Positions 8,451 through 15,349 of a stretch of DNA of 64,000 bases are shown here, one piece after another. A program made the position numbers and the translations under genes. The notes under the pieces were generated by a model. That model was not told where the DNA came from and did not search any database. It saw nothing but the letters and a program-made list of their open reading frames with translations. Source of the stretch: Terriglobia bacterium. Lineage in GTDB: Bacteria > Acidobacteriota > Terriglobia > Bryobacterales > Bryobacteraceae. The stretch covers positions 62,001-126,000 of the forward strand of contig JAIQFN010000001.1 in the NCBI GenBank assembly GCA_020073265.1, given 5' to 3'. Each line of letters begins with the position of its first letter. Within the stretch, counting starts at the first letter, position 1.

Positions 8451-9878
8451 ATGGCCCTGCTGGGCCTGATCTTCGCCGCCAGCGTGTATCGCGCAGCCAC
8501 CCAGTCGATTACGCACGACGAAGCGCTCACCTACGAACTCTTCGTCGCCCCGCCCTGGACCGTGGTGTTCAACGCCTACGATCCCAACCATCACGTGCTG
8601 CACACCATCCTTTCGAAGATCACGGTCGGCCTGCTGGGTGTGTCGCCGCTCTCCTTGCGCCTGCCGAGCCTGTTGAGCGGACTGCTTTACCTGTACGTCG
8701 TTTTTCGAATCTGCGAGCGCCTGTTCGGAACCGGCTGGTACCTGCTGCTGTCCGCGCTCCTGTTGACGCTCAATCCTTATTTGCTCGACTACCAATCCGC
8801 CGCCCGCGGATACGGCATGGCGGTCGCGTTCTTCCTGCTGGCGCTGTGGGAAATGCTGGAATGGTTTCAGGAGCCACACAACCGGCGGCTCATCCGGGCC
8901 GGCACGGCGCTCGCCTTGTCGGTAGCCGCGAACCTGGTTCTCGCGCCGCCCGCCGCCGGCCTCGCCCTGATGTTCCTGCTGGCCATCTGGAAACAGCGCC
9001 GGGCATTTCAACCCACCGTCACCGTGACGAAGAAGGGCACCAAGAAAGAAGAACCGAATCCGTTTCCGACGCTCGGTCAGGCCCTGCTGCGCTTCGTTCT
9101 GCCGTTCGCCGGCATCGCATTCGTTATTGTCTTCTCTCCGGTAAGCAACGCCACCGGCGACCAGTTCTATGTCGGCGCGGCAACCTTGCGAGCCGGCGCC
9201 GAAAGCCTGGTTCGCAATTCCCTGCCCCTGGCCCCGGAATGGTTGATCGCGACTCTGGCCCTGGGCGTCCTGCCCGCGCTCATCATCGCGTCTGCGATAG
9301 TGGCGTGGCGCGCCTTCTCGCGCTGGACCTCGGCGAACCTCTTGGAACGGTCGTTGATCCTTACAACCGGCGCCATGCTGGTGGCATTTCTGGGCGTCGT
9401 CGCTGCGCACCTGGCTCTCAATGTTCCTTATCCGGAAAGCCGCACCGGCATCTACTGGATCCCTCTGCTCACGTTTTCAGGATTGGCGCTCGCCAAAATG
9501 TGGGAACGCGTCAGCATCCTGCTCGCAGTCCCGATGGCCGCCACGATCGCCGTCTATGCTGCCGAATTCAGAGTCAGCTATTACACCGACTGGCCGTACA
9601 ACCAGGATTCGAAGACCATCGCCAACCTCATTCGCGAACACCAGCCGGCCGCGAATCGCAAGATTCTGGTGGAGGGCAGTTGGCAACTGGAGCCGAGCGT
9701 CAACTTCTATCGCGTCAGCGATCATCTGGATTGGATGGCCGAGATGGAGAGAGGAACGCCCAAGCCCGGCGCCGATTTCTACGTGCTCCTCAAGCAGGAC
9801 TCGCACTACCTGAGCGATCTGCATCTGAAGGTTCTGTATCAGGGCAAGCAGTCCGAAACCATCCTGGCGCAGCCTTGA
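8451..9878 (+). CDS. Polytopic membrane glycosyltransferase-like protein (GT39/RgtA type)
   Basis: Integral membrane protein of about 475 residues with roughly ten hydrophobic helices and an early S-I-T-H-D-E-A-L-T-Y-E segment. An acidic D-E in the first periplasmic loop is characteristic of GT-C glycosyltransferases that use polyprenyl-phosphate sugars (PMT/RgtA/ArnT group). The acceptor is unknown. The frame is open from 8388, but the ATG at 8451 begins just before the first membrane helix and leaves room for a TATAAC -10-like element at 8415-8420. The start region overlaps or abuts the divergent HAD gene. A lysine-rich insertion (T-K-K-G-T-K-K-E-E) sits between helices in the middle. Confidence 0.7.
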   Translation: MALLGLIFAASVYRAATQSITHDEALTYELFVAPPWTVVFNAYDPNHHVLHTILSKITVGLLGVSPLSLRLPSLLSGLLYLYVVFRICERLFGTGWYLLLSALLLTLNPYLLDYQSAARGYGMAVAFFLLALWEMLEWFQEPHNRRLIRAGTALALSVAANLVLAPPAAGLALMFLLAIWKQRRAFQPTVTVTKKGTKKEEPNPFPTLGQALLRFVLPFAGIAFVIVFSPVSNATGDQFYVGAATLRAGAESLVRNSLPLAPEWLIATLALGVLPALIIASAIVAWRAFSRWTSANLLERSLILTTGAMLVAFLGVVAAHLALNVPYPESRTGIYWIPLLTFSGLALAKMWERVSILLAVPMAATIAVYAAEFRVSYYTDWPYNQDSKTIANLIREHQPAANRKILVEGSWQLEPSVNFYRVSDHLDWMAEMERGTPKPGADFYVLLKQDSHYLSDLHLKVLYQGKQSETILAQP

Positions 9879-9902
9879 CACTGCCTGCGTTACGATACGA
9901 GC

Positions 9903-10451
9903 ATGGATCTCGACTTCCCCCACGGCAAGAAGCTCCGCCTGGTGGTGGGCGACATCACGAAAATCCGCGTGGACGCCATCGTCAACGCCGCCAATTCAGG
10001 TTTGCACGGCGGCGGCGGTGTGGACGGCGCCATCCATCGCGCCGGCGGTCCCACCCTCATGCGGGAACTCGACGTCATTCGTGCCGCTCAAGGCGGATGC
10101 CCAACCGGCAGCGCGGTAGTCACCACCGCCGGCGCGCTTCCGGCCAAGTTCGTGTTCCACGCCGTCGGCCCCATTTATCGCGATGGCAGTCACGGCGAAC
10201 CCGACGAGCTGGCCAGTTGCTATCGCACCTGCCTGGAACTGGCCGAGCAGCACGGCGTCCGAATCATCAGCTTTCCAGCCATCAGCACCGGCGTTTACGG
10301 TTACCCGGTGGAAGAGGCCGCCGGAATCGCGCTGGATACCGTCGCCAAACATCTCGAGAATCCCGCGTCCGGAGTGCATGAAGTGCTGCTGGTGTTGTTC
10401 GACCAGGGATCCTACGAAGTCCACTCCAAGATGGCCGCCCGCCGGCCTTAA
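9903..10451 (+). CDS. Macro-domain protein, O-acetyl-ADP-ribose deacetylase type
   Basis: Single macro domain of 182 residues that should hydrolyse ADP-ribose esters such as O-acetyl-ADP-ribose or mono-ADP-ribosylated protein side chains. Diagnostic segments are G-D-I-T-K-I-R-V-D-A-I-V-N-A-A-N at about 17-32, the glycine-rich G-G-G-G-V-D-G-A-I-H at about 37-46 and the second loop S-T-G-V-Y-G-Y-P at about 127-134, all typical of the MacroD/YmdB class. There is no clear Shine-Dalgarno; a TACGAT hexamer lies six bases before the ATG. The stop is nine bases from the left direct repeat of the DarTG cassette, which itself encodes a different macro domain (DarG). Confidence 0.9.
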   Translation: MDLDFPHGKKLRLVVGDITKIRVDAIVNAANSGLHGGGGVDGAIHRAGGPTLMRELDVIRAAQGGCPTGSAVVTTAGALPAKFVFHAVGPIYRDGSHGEPDELASCYRTCLELAEQHGVRIISFPAISTGVYGYPVEEAAGIALDTVAKHLENPASGVHEVLLVLFDQGSYEVHSKMAARRP

Positions 10452-10459
10452 GGCGCGCT

Positions 10460-10565
10460 CCTACTGCTTCAGGAAATGCTGTATCGACTTGGCCGCCTGC
10501 CGGATGCGATGCTCGTTCTCCACCAGCGCGAACCGCACGTGGCCTTCCCCCAGCGGCCCGAAGCC
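10460..10565. repeat. 106-bp direct repeat, left copy (duplicated 3' end of the alaC-like gene)
   Basis: These 106 bases are identical, base for base, to 12752-12857, which is the last part of the aminotransferase gene at 12753-13937 including its stop. Read on the minus strand this copy encodes the same last 34 residues and the same TAG. The identity breaks sharply on both sides. The two copies bracket the DarT/DarG genes in direct orientation, as an integration or recombination duplication would. Confidence 0.97.
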
Positions 10566-10574
10566 CCGATCAGG

Positions 10575-10634
10575 GTGGTGAGCGATATCACAATCTGTGT
10601 CGACGGTATCGTGAACGCCGCAGTAGCACGATAA
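10575..10634 (+). pseudogene. Relic of a second macro-domain gene (N-terminal motif only)
   Basis: Translation from 10575 gives V-V-S-D-I-T-I-C-V-D-G-I-V-N-A-A and a stop at 10632. This matches the diagnostic start of a macro domain, V-V-G-D-I-T-K-I-R-V-D-A-I-V-N-A-A, in the gene at 9903. The DNA aligns with 9941-9990 with scattered substitutions and one codon-length gap, so it is a diverged fragment and not part of the perfect duplication. Nothing further of the domain was found downstream. Confidence 0.5.
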
Positions 10635-10959
10635 TGTGAACAGGTTGTTTTCACCGACTTGCCGCACGAACCGAGTCTGGTGAGAGACTCTTATGTATTG
10701 GCAAGCTTTCGTCTCGCAGTTACGAGCGGGTTACATTCCGAATTCTGATAGGCTGAAATGACAGCCGCAGTTGGTGCTCTTGCTTGTTCTGCGGCACGCC
10801 TAACTGATTGGCTGCGGGCGACGCTGATGCCATCAATCGAGGAAGCGATGTACACTATTCGCAACGCATCTTTCATGCGAATCGTCAGTTCTGGCCGAGC
10901 CACTGCGCGCTCACGGACGTCCGAACTGATCAGTCAGGTACTGACATGGCATCACCTGT
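10635..10959. other. Leader region of the DarTG cassette, no convincing gene
   Basis: About 325 bases between the macro relic and darT. Short frames exist on both strands (for example plus 10758-11018 and minus 10691-10903), but neither shows a recognisable motif or a good start context. The region probably carries the darT promoter. No transposase or recombinase remnant was identified. Confidence 0.4.
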
Positions 10960-11604
10960 ATGGCGTTGACATTGAGTCAGCAGAACGCCCTGATCTTCCG
11001 GATTACGCACCGGGATAATGTGCCATGGATACTGGACAACGGAATGCACGCTCGAAACGGGAACAAGTTCGATCCGAACTGTCGAAATATCGGGAATGTC
11101 GATCTAATCGACAAGCGCGCGAAGCGGTTGGTCCCCGTTCCGCCTGGTGGCACGCTCAGTGATTACGTGCCGTTTTACTTCACGCCGTATTCCATCATGA
11201 TGTACAACATCAAGACAGGTCACGGTGGTGTGAAGCAGGTCGCAAACGAAGATATTGTGATCTTCGTCTCATCGCTCCACCACATCGCTGCCCAGGGCAT
11301 TCGTTTCGTTTTCACGAACCAGCACGCCTATCCATCCATGGCGGACTATTTTACGGATTTGGCTGAACTCAAGCGGATTGATTGGCCACTGCTACAGAGC
11401 CGCAATTTCAAGCATGACCCCGACGATCCAGGAAAGAAGGAGCGCTACCAAGCGGAAGCTTTGCTATGGAAACACGTACCGCTTAATGCGTTGCAGGGCA
11501 TATGTTGCTACACATCTGCTGTCGAGCAGCAAGTCAAGGCAGAGATCGAGCAGCGCAGGTTGTCGTTGAAAGTCGGAGTTCAACCAAGCTGGTATTTCCG
11601 ATGA
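10960..11604 (+). CDS. darT: DarT toxin, ssDNA ADP-ribosyltransferase
   Basis: Toxin of the DarTG system, which attaches ADP-ribose from NAD to bases in single-stranded DNA and blocks replication. The 214-residue protein has the family order: F-R-I-T-H-R-D-N with conserved Arg14 and His17 for NAD binding, I-L-D-N-G at about 24-28, a D-K-R-A-K-R segment near 51-56, and the catalytic-type Glu166 in Y-Q-A-E-A-L-L (matching the Q-A-E-F-L-V context of characterised DarT). The ATG at 10960 puts the first motif at the usual distance from the N-terminus. The TGA overlaps the darG ATG as ATGA, implying coupled translation. All key residues are present, so the toxin looks functional. Confidence 0.9.
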   Translation: MALTLSQQNALIFRITHRDNVPWILDNGMHARNGNKFDPNCRNIGNVDLIDKRAKRLVPVPPGGTLSDYVPFYFTPYSIMMYNIKTGHGGVKQVANEDIVIFVSSLHHIAAQGIRFVFTNQHAYPSMADYFTDLAELKRIDWPLLQSRNFKHDPDDPGKKERYQAEALLWKHVPLNALQGICCYTSAVEQQVKAEIEQRRLSLKVGVQPSWYFR

Positions 11605-12683
11605 TCAAGTTTCTCCAAGGTAATTTGCTCGACGCTCGTACGGAAGCGATAGTCAATACCGTTAATACCGTCGGAGTGATGGGGAAAGGCATCGCGTTGA
11701 TGTTCAAAGAAGCTTTCCCTGACAACTTCCGCGCCTACGATGAGGCAGTGAAACGTAAAGAGGTTCGGATCGGCCATATGTTTGTCACTGAGAACCGGGC
11801 TCTCGATGGACCTAAGTGGTTGATCAACTTTCCCACGAAGAAACACTGGCGTCAACCGTCTAAGTTGGAGTGGATTGTAGATGGCCTGAAGGACTTGCGC
11901 CGATTCGTAGAACAGGAGGGCATCCAGTCAATCGCGCTGCCGCCCCTAGGCTGCGGGAACGGCGGACTCGACTGGAGCGACGTTCGGCCGGAGATAGAAC
12001 GTGCGTTCGCGCAACTGACCGACGTTGAGGTCTGGGTATATGAACCGACTTTGAAGTACCAAAACGTCGCGAAGCGAACTGGCGTTATGAAGCTGACACC
12101 GGCGCGCGCTCTCGTTGCCGACATGATCCGCCGATACTGGGTGCTTGGGATCGAATGCACCTATCTGGAGGTCCAAAAGCTATGCTGGTTCCTCGAACGC
12201 ACGATTAAGGAGTTAGGGCTTGACGATCCGCTTGATCTTAGATTCGTCGCCGACAAGTATGGGCCTTACTCGGACCGTCTTCGACATCTCCTCAATGGAC
12301 TCGACGGAAGCTATCTTCATTGTGACAAACGTCTGAGCGATGCTGGTCCGTCGGACACCATATGGTTCGACGAGGAACGGCGGCCGTATGTCGATCTCTT
12401 CCTAAGGCAAGAGAGTTCGCGTTCATTGCGCGCCATATTAGACCGCACTGCCGAGCGCATTGACGGGTTCGAGTCTCCTTTGGGTATGGAACTCCTATCT
12501 ACAGTAGACTGGCTGATCGAGCGCGAACATTGTGGCCGCACTATCTCGGCTATTCGCGATGGGTTAAGCCGATGGCCGGCAGGACCAGAGGCTGCCGAGC
12601 GGAAACTGAAACTATTCGATGACCGCCTGATCAGACTCGCCCTAGAACGCCTAGCGCCGCCGTCTCAAATACCGGCGGACTAA
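11601..12683 (+). CDS. darG: DarG antitoxin, macro-domain DNA ADP-ribosyl glycohydrolase
   Basis: Antitoxin partner of DarT. The N-terminal macro domain (about 1-155) removes ADP-ribose from DNA: G-N-L-L-D-A-R-T-E-A-I-V-N-T-V-N at 7-22, G-V-M-G-K-G-I-A at 25-32, and N-F-P-T-K-K-H-W with Lys80, the position reported as catalytic in Thermus DarG, then P-L-G-C-G-N-G-G-L near 116-124. The C-terminal half (about 165-360) is the extended domain that binds and neutralises DarT directly; it includes a helical region rich in Leu and Trp. The ATG at 11601 overlaps the darT stop by four bases; the frame is open further upstream, but only inside darT. Confidence 0.92.
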   Translation: MIKFLQGNLLDARTEAIVNTVNTVGVMGKGIALMFKEAFPDNFRAYDEAVKRKEVRIGHMFVTENRALDGPKWLINFPTKKHWRQPSKLEWIVDGLKDLRRFVEQEGIQSIALPPLGCGNGGLDWSDVRPEIERAFAQLTDVEVWVYEPTLKYQNVAKRTGVMKLTPARALVADMIRRYWVLGIECTYLEVQKLCWFLERTIKELGLDDPLDLRFVADKYGPYSDRLRHLLNGLDGSYLHCDKRLSDAGPSDTIWFDEERRPYVDLFLRQESSRSLRAILDRTAERIDGFESPLGMELLSTVDWLIEREHCGRTISAIRDGLSRWPAGPEAAERKLKLFDDRLIRLALERLAPPSQIPAD

Positions 12684-12751
12684 TTGTCTCTGGGTGACCA
12701 TGACTCTCCGACGCCTGAGGGAAAGCGTCTGGCGGCCTGCGTCGAGCACCG

Positions 12752-12857
12752 CCTACTGCTTCAGGAAATGCTGTATCGACTTGGCCGCCTGCCGGATGCG
12801 ATGCTCGTTCTCCACCAGCGCGAACCGCACGTGGCCTTCCCCCAGCGGCCCGAAGCC
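12752..12857. repeat. 106-bp direct repeat, right copy (within alaC-like gene)
   Basis: Right partner of the repeat at 10460-10565, with no mismatch over 106 bases. It covers the last 34 codons and stop of the aminotransferase gene plus one base. Between darG and this repeat lie 68 bases with a weak GACGC/GCGTC hairpin and no gene. Confidence 0.97.
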
Positions 12858-13937
12858 AATCCCCGGCGACACCGCAACCAGCGCCTTCGCCATAAGCAAC
12901 TTCGAAAATTCGAGCGACCCCAGCGCGCGATGCTGCTCCGGAATGGGCGCCCATACGAACATCGATCCGCGCGGCGGCTCCACCGGCCATCCGGCGCGCT
13001 GCAGCCCCTTCACCAGCTCGTCGCGCCGCTTCTGATACGTTGCGCAAATCTTGTGCGTCTCTTTGGCGCATTCGCGCAGCGCGATGATGGAAGCGATCTG
13101 GATGGGCTGAAAAATCCCGTAATCCAGATAGCTCTTGATGCGCGCCAGCGCCGCGATCAGCTTGCGGTTCCCCAGGCAATAGCCCACGCGCCAGCCAGCC
13201 ATGTTGAAGCTCTTCGACATCGAGTAGATCTCGACGCCGATCTCCTTGGCCCCATCCACCTCCAGCAGACTGGGCGCGCGGTAACCGTCGAAGCAGATGT
13301 CGGCATACGCGAAGTCGTGAACGATCCAGGTGCCATGCCGCTCGGCCAGCCCAACCACATCCTTGAAAAACTGCAAGTCCACGCACTGCGTCGTCGGATT
13401 ATGCGGAAACGAGATCAGGATCATCTTCGGTTTGCGCGACGACGTCTTGTAAAGATGCTCCAGGCCGTTCAGGAAAGTCGCCGGGTCCGGCATCGGCAGC
13501 ATGCAGGCGTGGCCCTCGGCCATGATCACACCGTACTGATGGATCGGATACGCCGGGTTCGGCGACACCACCGCATCGTTGGGACCAATCACCGCGAACA
13601 GCAGGTGCGCCAGCGCGTCCTTGGCGCCCACCGTGACGATCGCCTCCGATTCCGGATCCAGTTCCACGCCGTAGCGCGCGCGATAATGCTTCACGATCTC
13701 CAGCCGCAGTTGCGGAATCCCGCGCGACATCGAGTAGCGGTGATTGCGCGGATTGCGCACCGCTTCGATCAGTTTCTTGACCACCGGCTCGGGCGTCTCG
13801 CCGTCCGGGTTGCCCATCCCGAGATCCACCACGTCCTGCTGGGCCGCGCGTGCCTTGGCCTTCATCTCGTTGATGACGGCGAACACATAGGGCGGCAGCT
13901 TCTGGATGCGATAGAATTCGTCTGAGACTGAGGCCAT
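12753..13937 (-). CDS. alaC: PLP-dependent aminotransferase, AlaC-like
   Basis: Fold-type I aminotransferase of 394 residues that probably makes alanine from pyruvate and glutamate. Visible landmarks are G-N-P-D-G near 42-46, the V-T-V-G-A-K-D-A segment, S-P-N-P-A-Y-P-I-H, I-S-F-P-H-N-P-T-T-Q with the conserved Asn, D-F-A-Y-A-D and the PLP-lysine motif S-M-S-K-S-F-N-M-A-G-W-R-V-G. The late R-F-A-L-V-E-N-E segment is typical of AlaC/AlaA-like enzymes. Its last 34 codons are duplicated across the DarTG cassette at 10460, so the gene itself remains intact. The ATG at 13937 is close to the divergent YkgJ gene at 13954. Substrate specificity is inferred from family resemblance only. Confidence 0.85.
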   Translation of the reverse strand: MASVSDEFYRIQKLPPYVFAVINEMKAKARAAQQDVVDLGMGNPDGETPEPVVKKLIEAVRNPRNHRYSMSRGIPQLRLEIVKHYRARYGVELDPESEAIVTVGAKDALAHLLFAVIGPNDAVVSPNPAYPIHQYGVIMAEGHACMLPMPDPATFLNGLEHLYKTSSRKPKMILISFPHNPTTQCVDLQFFKDVVGLAERHGTWIVHDFAYADICFDGYRAPSLLEVDGAKEIGVEIYSMSKSFNMAGWRVGYCLGNRKLIAALARIKSYLDYGIFQPIQIASIIALRECAKETHKICATYQKRRDELVKGLQRAGWPVEPPRGSMFVWAPIPEQHRALGSLEFSKLLMAKALVAVSPGIGFGPLGEGHVRFALVENEHRIRQAAKSIQHFLKQ

Positions 13938-13953
13938 AATCTATTGTAAAGCG

Positions 13954-14454
13954 ATGCTCACCGATTTGGTCCAGATCCAACGCCTCGGCCACCAGAAGCT
14001 GAAGGAGAATCAGCGCTTCCGCGTTTACTTGAAAACGCACAACTATTCCGACCGGCGCCTGCGCCGGCTGGCCGAACAGATCGAGTCGCAGATCGATTGC
14101 ACCCAATGCGCCAACTGCTGCCGCGTCGCTGAAGCCGGCATCAAGGACCGCGACATCGAAACGCTGGTCAAGTTTCTCGGCGTCTCGCCCGATGAGTTCC
14201 GCCGCGACTATACGCAACGCAACCAGGACGACGAGCTGATCCTCAAACGCACCGAAGCGGGCTGCGTCTTCCTCAAGGACAACCTGTGCACTGTCTACGA
14301 AGCCCGTCCGCGGAGCTGCGCCACCTTTCCGAACCTGGTGCGCGGCGATGGGTCCATCGACAGCCGCATGTGGCGGCTCATCGACCGCGCCGCCTACTGC
14401 CCCATCGTCTACAACTGGATGGAAGCGGTCAAGCAGGAAATGGGCTTTCGCTGA
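13954..14454 (+). CDS. YkgJ-family cysteine cluster protein
   Basis: Small protein of 166 residues with the Zn/Fe-binding cysteine cluster of the YkgJ (UPF0153) family. The cluster is C-T-Q-C-A-N-C-C at about 49-56, then C-V-F-L-K-D-N-L-C-T-V-Y-E-A-R-P-R-S-C-A-T-F-P, and a final C-P-I-V near the C-terminus. The role is not established; members are thought to bind metal. It starts 16 bases from the divergent aminotransferase start, and a TATTGT hexamer lies six bases before the ATG with no Shine-Dalgarno, suggesting a very short leader. It ends 12 bases from the convergent methyltransferase. Confidence 0.85.
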   Translation: MLTDLVQIQRLGHQKLKENQRFRVYLKTHNYSDRRLRRLAEQIESQIDCTQCANCCRVAEAGIKDRDIETLVKFLGVSPDEFRRDYTQRNQDDELILKRTEAGCVFLKDNLCTVYEARPRSCATFPNLVRGDGSIDSRMWRLIDRAAYCPIVYNWMEAVKQEMGFR

Positions 14455-14466
14455 ACGAGCGCCCTG

Positions 14467-15255
14467 TTACAGCGTTCCGTAGTAGAGATTGGTTCGGTAC
14501 AGAAAACTGACGCGCCCATTCACCGCGTGCGCATCGAACAGGCGATCGAGTCCCGCCGTCATCGGCTCGTAACCGGTATCGCCGGCCCGCGGCGCGTAGG
14601 ACGATGAGCGCAGGCGCCCGCGAACTCCGTCCAGATCGAACTCCTGAACGTTCGGAAACATCGCCAGCTTCCAATTGCCGTGACCGAAGAACGCCGCGAT
14701 TCGCTCAGCGTCGATCTGGCGATGATCCACTTTGGCGTATTCGGGCGCGTAGCGGTGCAGCAGGTCCTCGTAGCCCTCGAGAAAATCGCCGATCACTTCG
14801 CGTTCGTTCCAAACCAGCACCACCCATCGCGGAGACCGCAATATCCGCTGGAACTCGCGCCGCGCTGCACCCGCATCGAACCAGTGAAAAGCCTGGCCCG
14901 CGCTCACCAAATCGACGCTCGTATCCGGAAGCCCCGTCCGCTCGGCGCGCGCATCGATGCTGGTGAACCGCTCATACTCAGCTAGAAACGCCTCGCCCGC
15001 GTTGCGCATCTCCGCATTGGGTTCCACCCCGATCACGCGGCATCCGAAGTCCAGTAACAACTTCGCCAGCAATCCAGTGCCGGAACCAACATCAGCGACC
15101 GTCGAATCGGCGCTAAGCCCGCGCTCGCGCGCGAGCAAGGGCACAATCTCCGCCGGGTACGAAGGGCGATAACGAACGTAGTCGTCTACGCGCGATGAAA
15201 ACCGCCGGGTAGGATCGAGACCCGCCACTCTCTGGTAATTAGCAAATTCGCACAT
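14467..15255 (-). CDS. Class I SAM-dependent methyltransferase (UbiE/Tam-like)
   Basis: Soluble methyltransferase of 262 residues. Motif I is V-A-D-V-G-S-G-T-G at about 53-61, the following acidic strand is V-I-G-V-E-P-N at about 73-79, and the family-specific G-Q-A-F-H-W-F-D segment lies around 117-124, as in trans-aconitate methyltransferase-like enzymes (Methyltransf_11). The N-terminal F-S-S-R-V-D-D-Y-V-R-Y-R-P-S-Y-P is also typical of this group. The substrate is unknown. The gene shares orientation with the aminotransferase class V gene and is separated from it by a paired-hairpin repeat. Confidence 0.85.
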   Translation of the reverse strand: MCEFANYQRVAGLDPTRRFSSRVDDYVRYRPSYPAEIVPLLARERGLSADSTVADVGSGTGLLAKLLLDFGCRVIGVEPNAEMRNAGEAFLAEYERFTSIDARAERTGLPDTSVDLVSAGQAFHWFDAGAARREFQRILRSPRWVVLVWNEREVIGDFLEGYEDLLHRYAPEYAKVDHRQIDAERIAAFFGHGNWKLAMFPNVQEFDLDGVRGRLRSSSYAPRAGDTGYEPMTAGLDRLFDAHAVNGRVSFLYRTNLYYGTL

Positions 15256-15268
15256 AGTTCCTCAGGCT

Positions 15269-15343
15269 GTGGGGCGGCCAATCTTGGCCGCAGCCGGCTT
15301 TCAGCCGGCCCAGGATTGGCCGACCGGAAAGCCGGCTGCAGCG
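15269..15343 (-). repeat. Paired-hairpin intergenic repeat, type A (copy 1)
   Basis: Read on the minus strand this contains an A-G-C-C-G-G-C-T stem with a short GAA-type loop, followed by the stem GGCCA-AGAT-TGGCC and the end GCCCCAC, the same design as copies at 49104-49146 and 58975-59016. A second, partial copy of the stems precedes it, so the element is compound. It lies between two minus-strand genes and contains no gene; translated peptides such as P-I-L-A-A-A-G-F are artefacts. Confidence 0.8.
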
Positions 15344-15349
15344 GCCATC

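Larger units (their letters stand above)
10460..12857. mobile_element. DarTG toxin-antitoxin cassette bounded by 106-bp direct repeats
   Basis: The 2,186 bases between the two perfect repeats hold darT and darG plus about 390 bases of leader sequence. The interior is visibly poorer in G and C than the genes on either side. Without it, the macro gene (stop 10449-10451) and the aminotransferase (stop 12753-12755) would face each other tail to tail nine or ten bases apart, so insertion into the 3' end of the aminotransferase, with restoration of that end, explains the arrangement. No integrase, transposase or inverted terminal repeats are present, so the mechanism is unknown. Confidence 0.7.

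Noticed and set aside
10566-10959. Integrase or transposase for the DarTG cassette
   Set aside because: Short frames here show no recombinase residues and no similarity I recognise.
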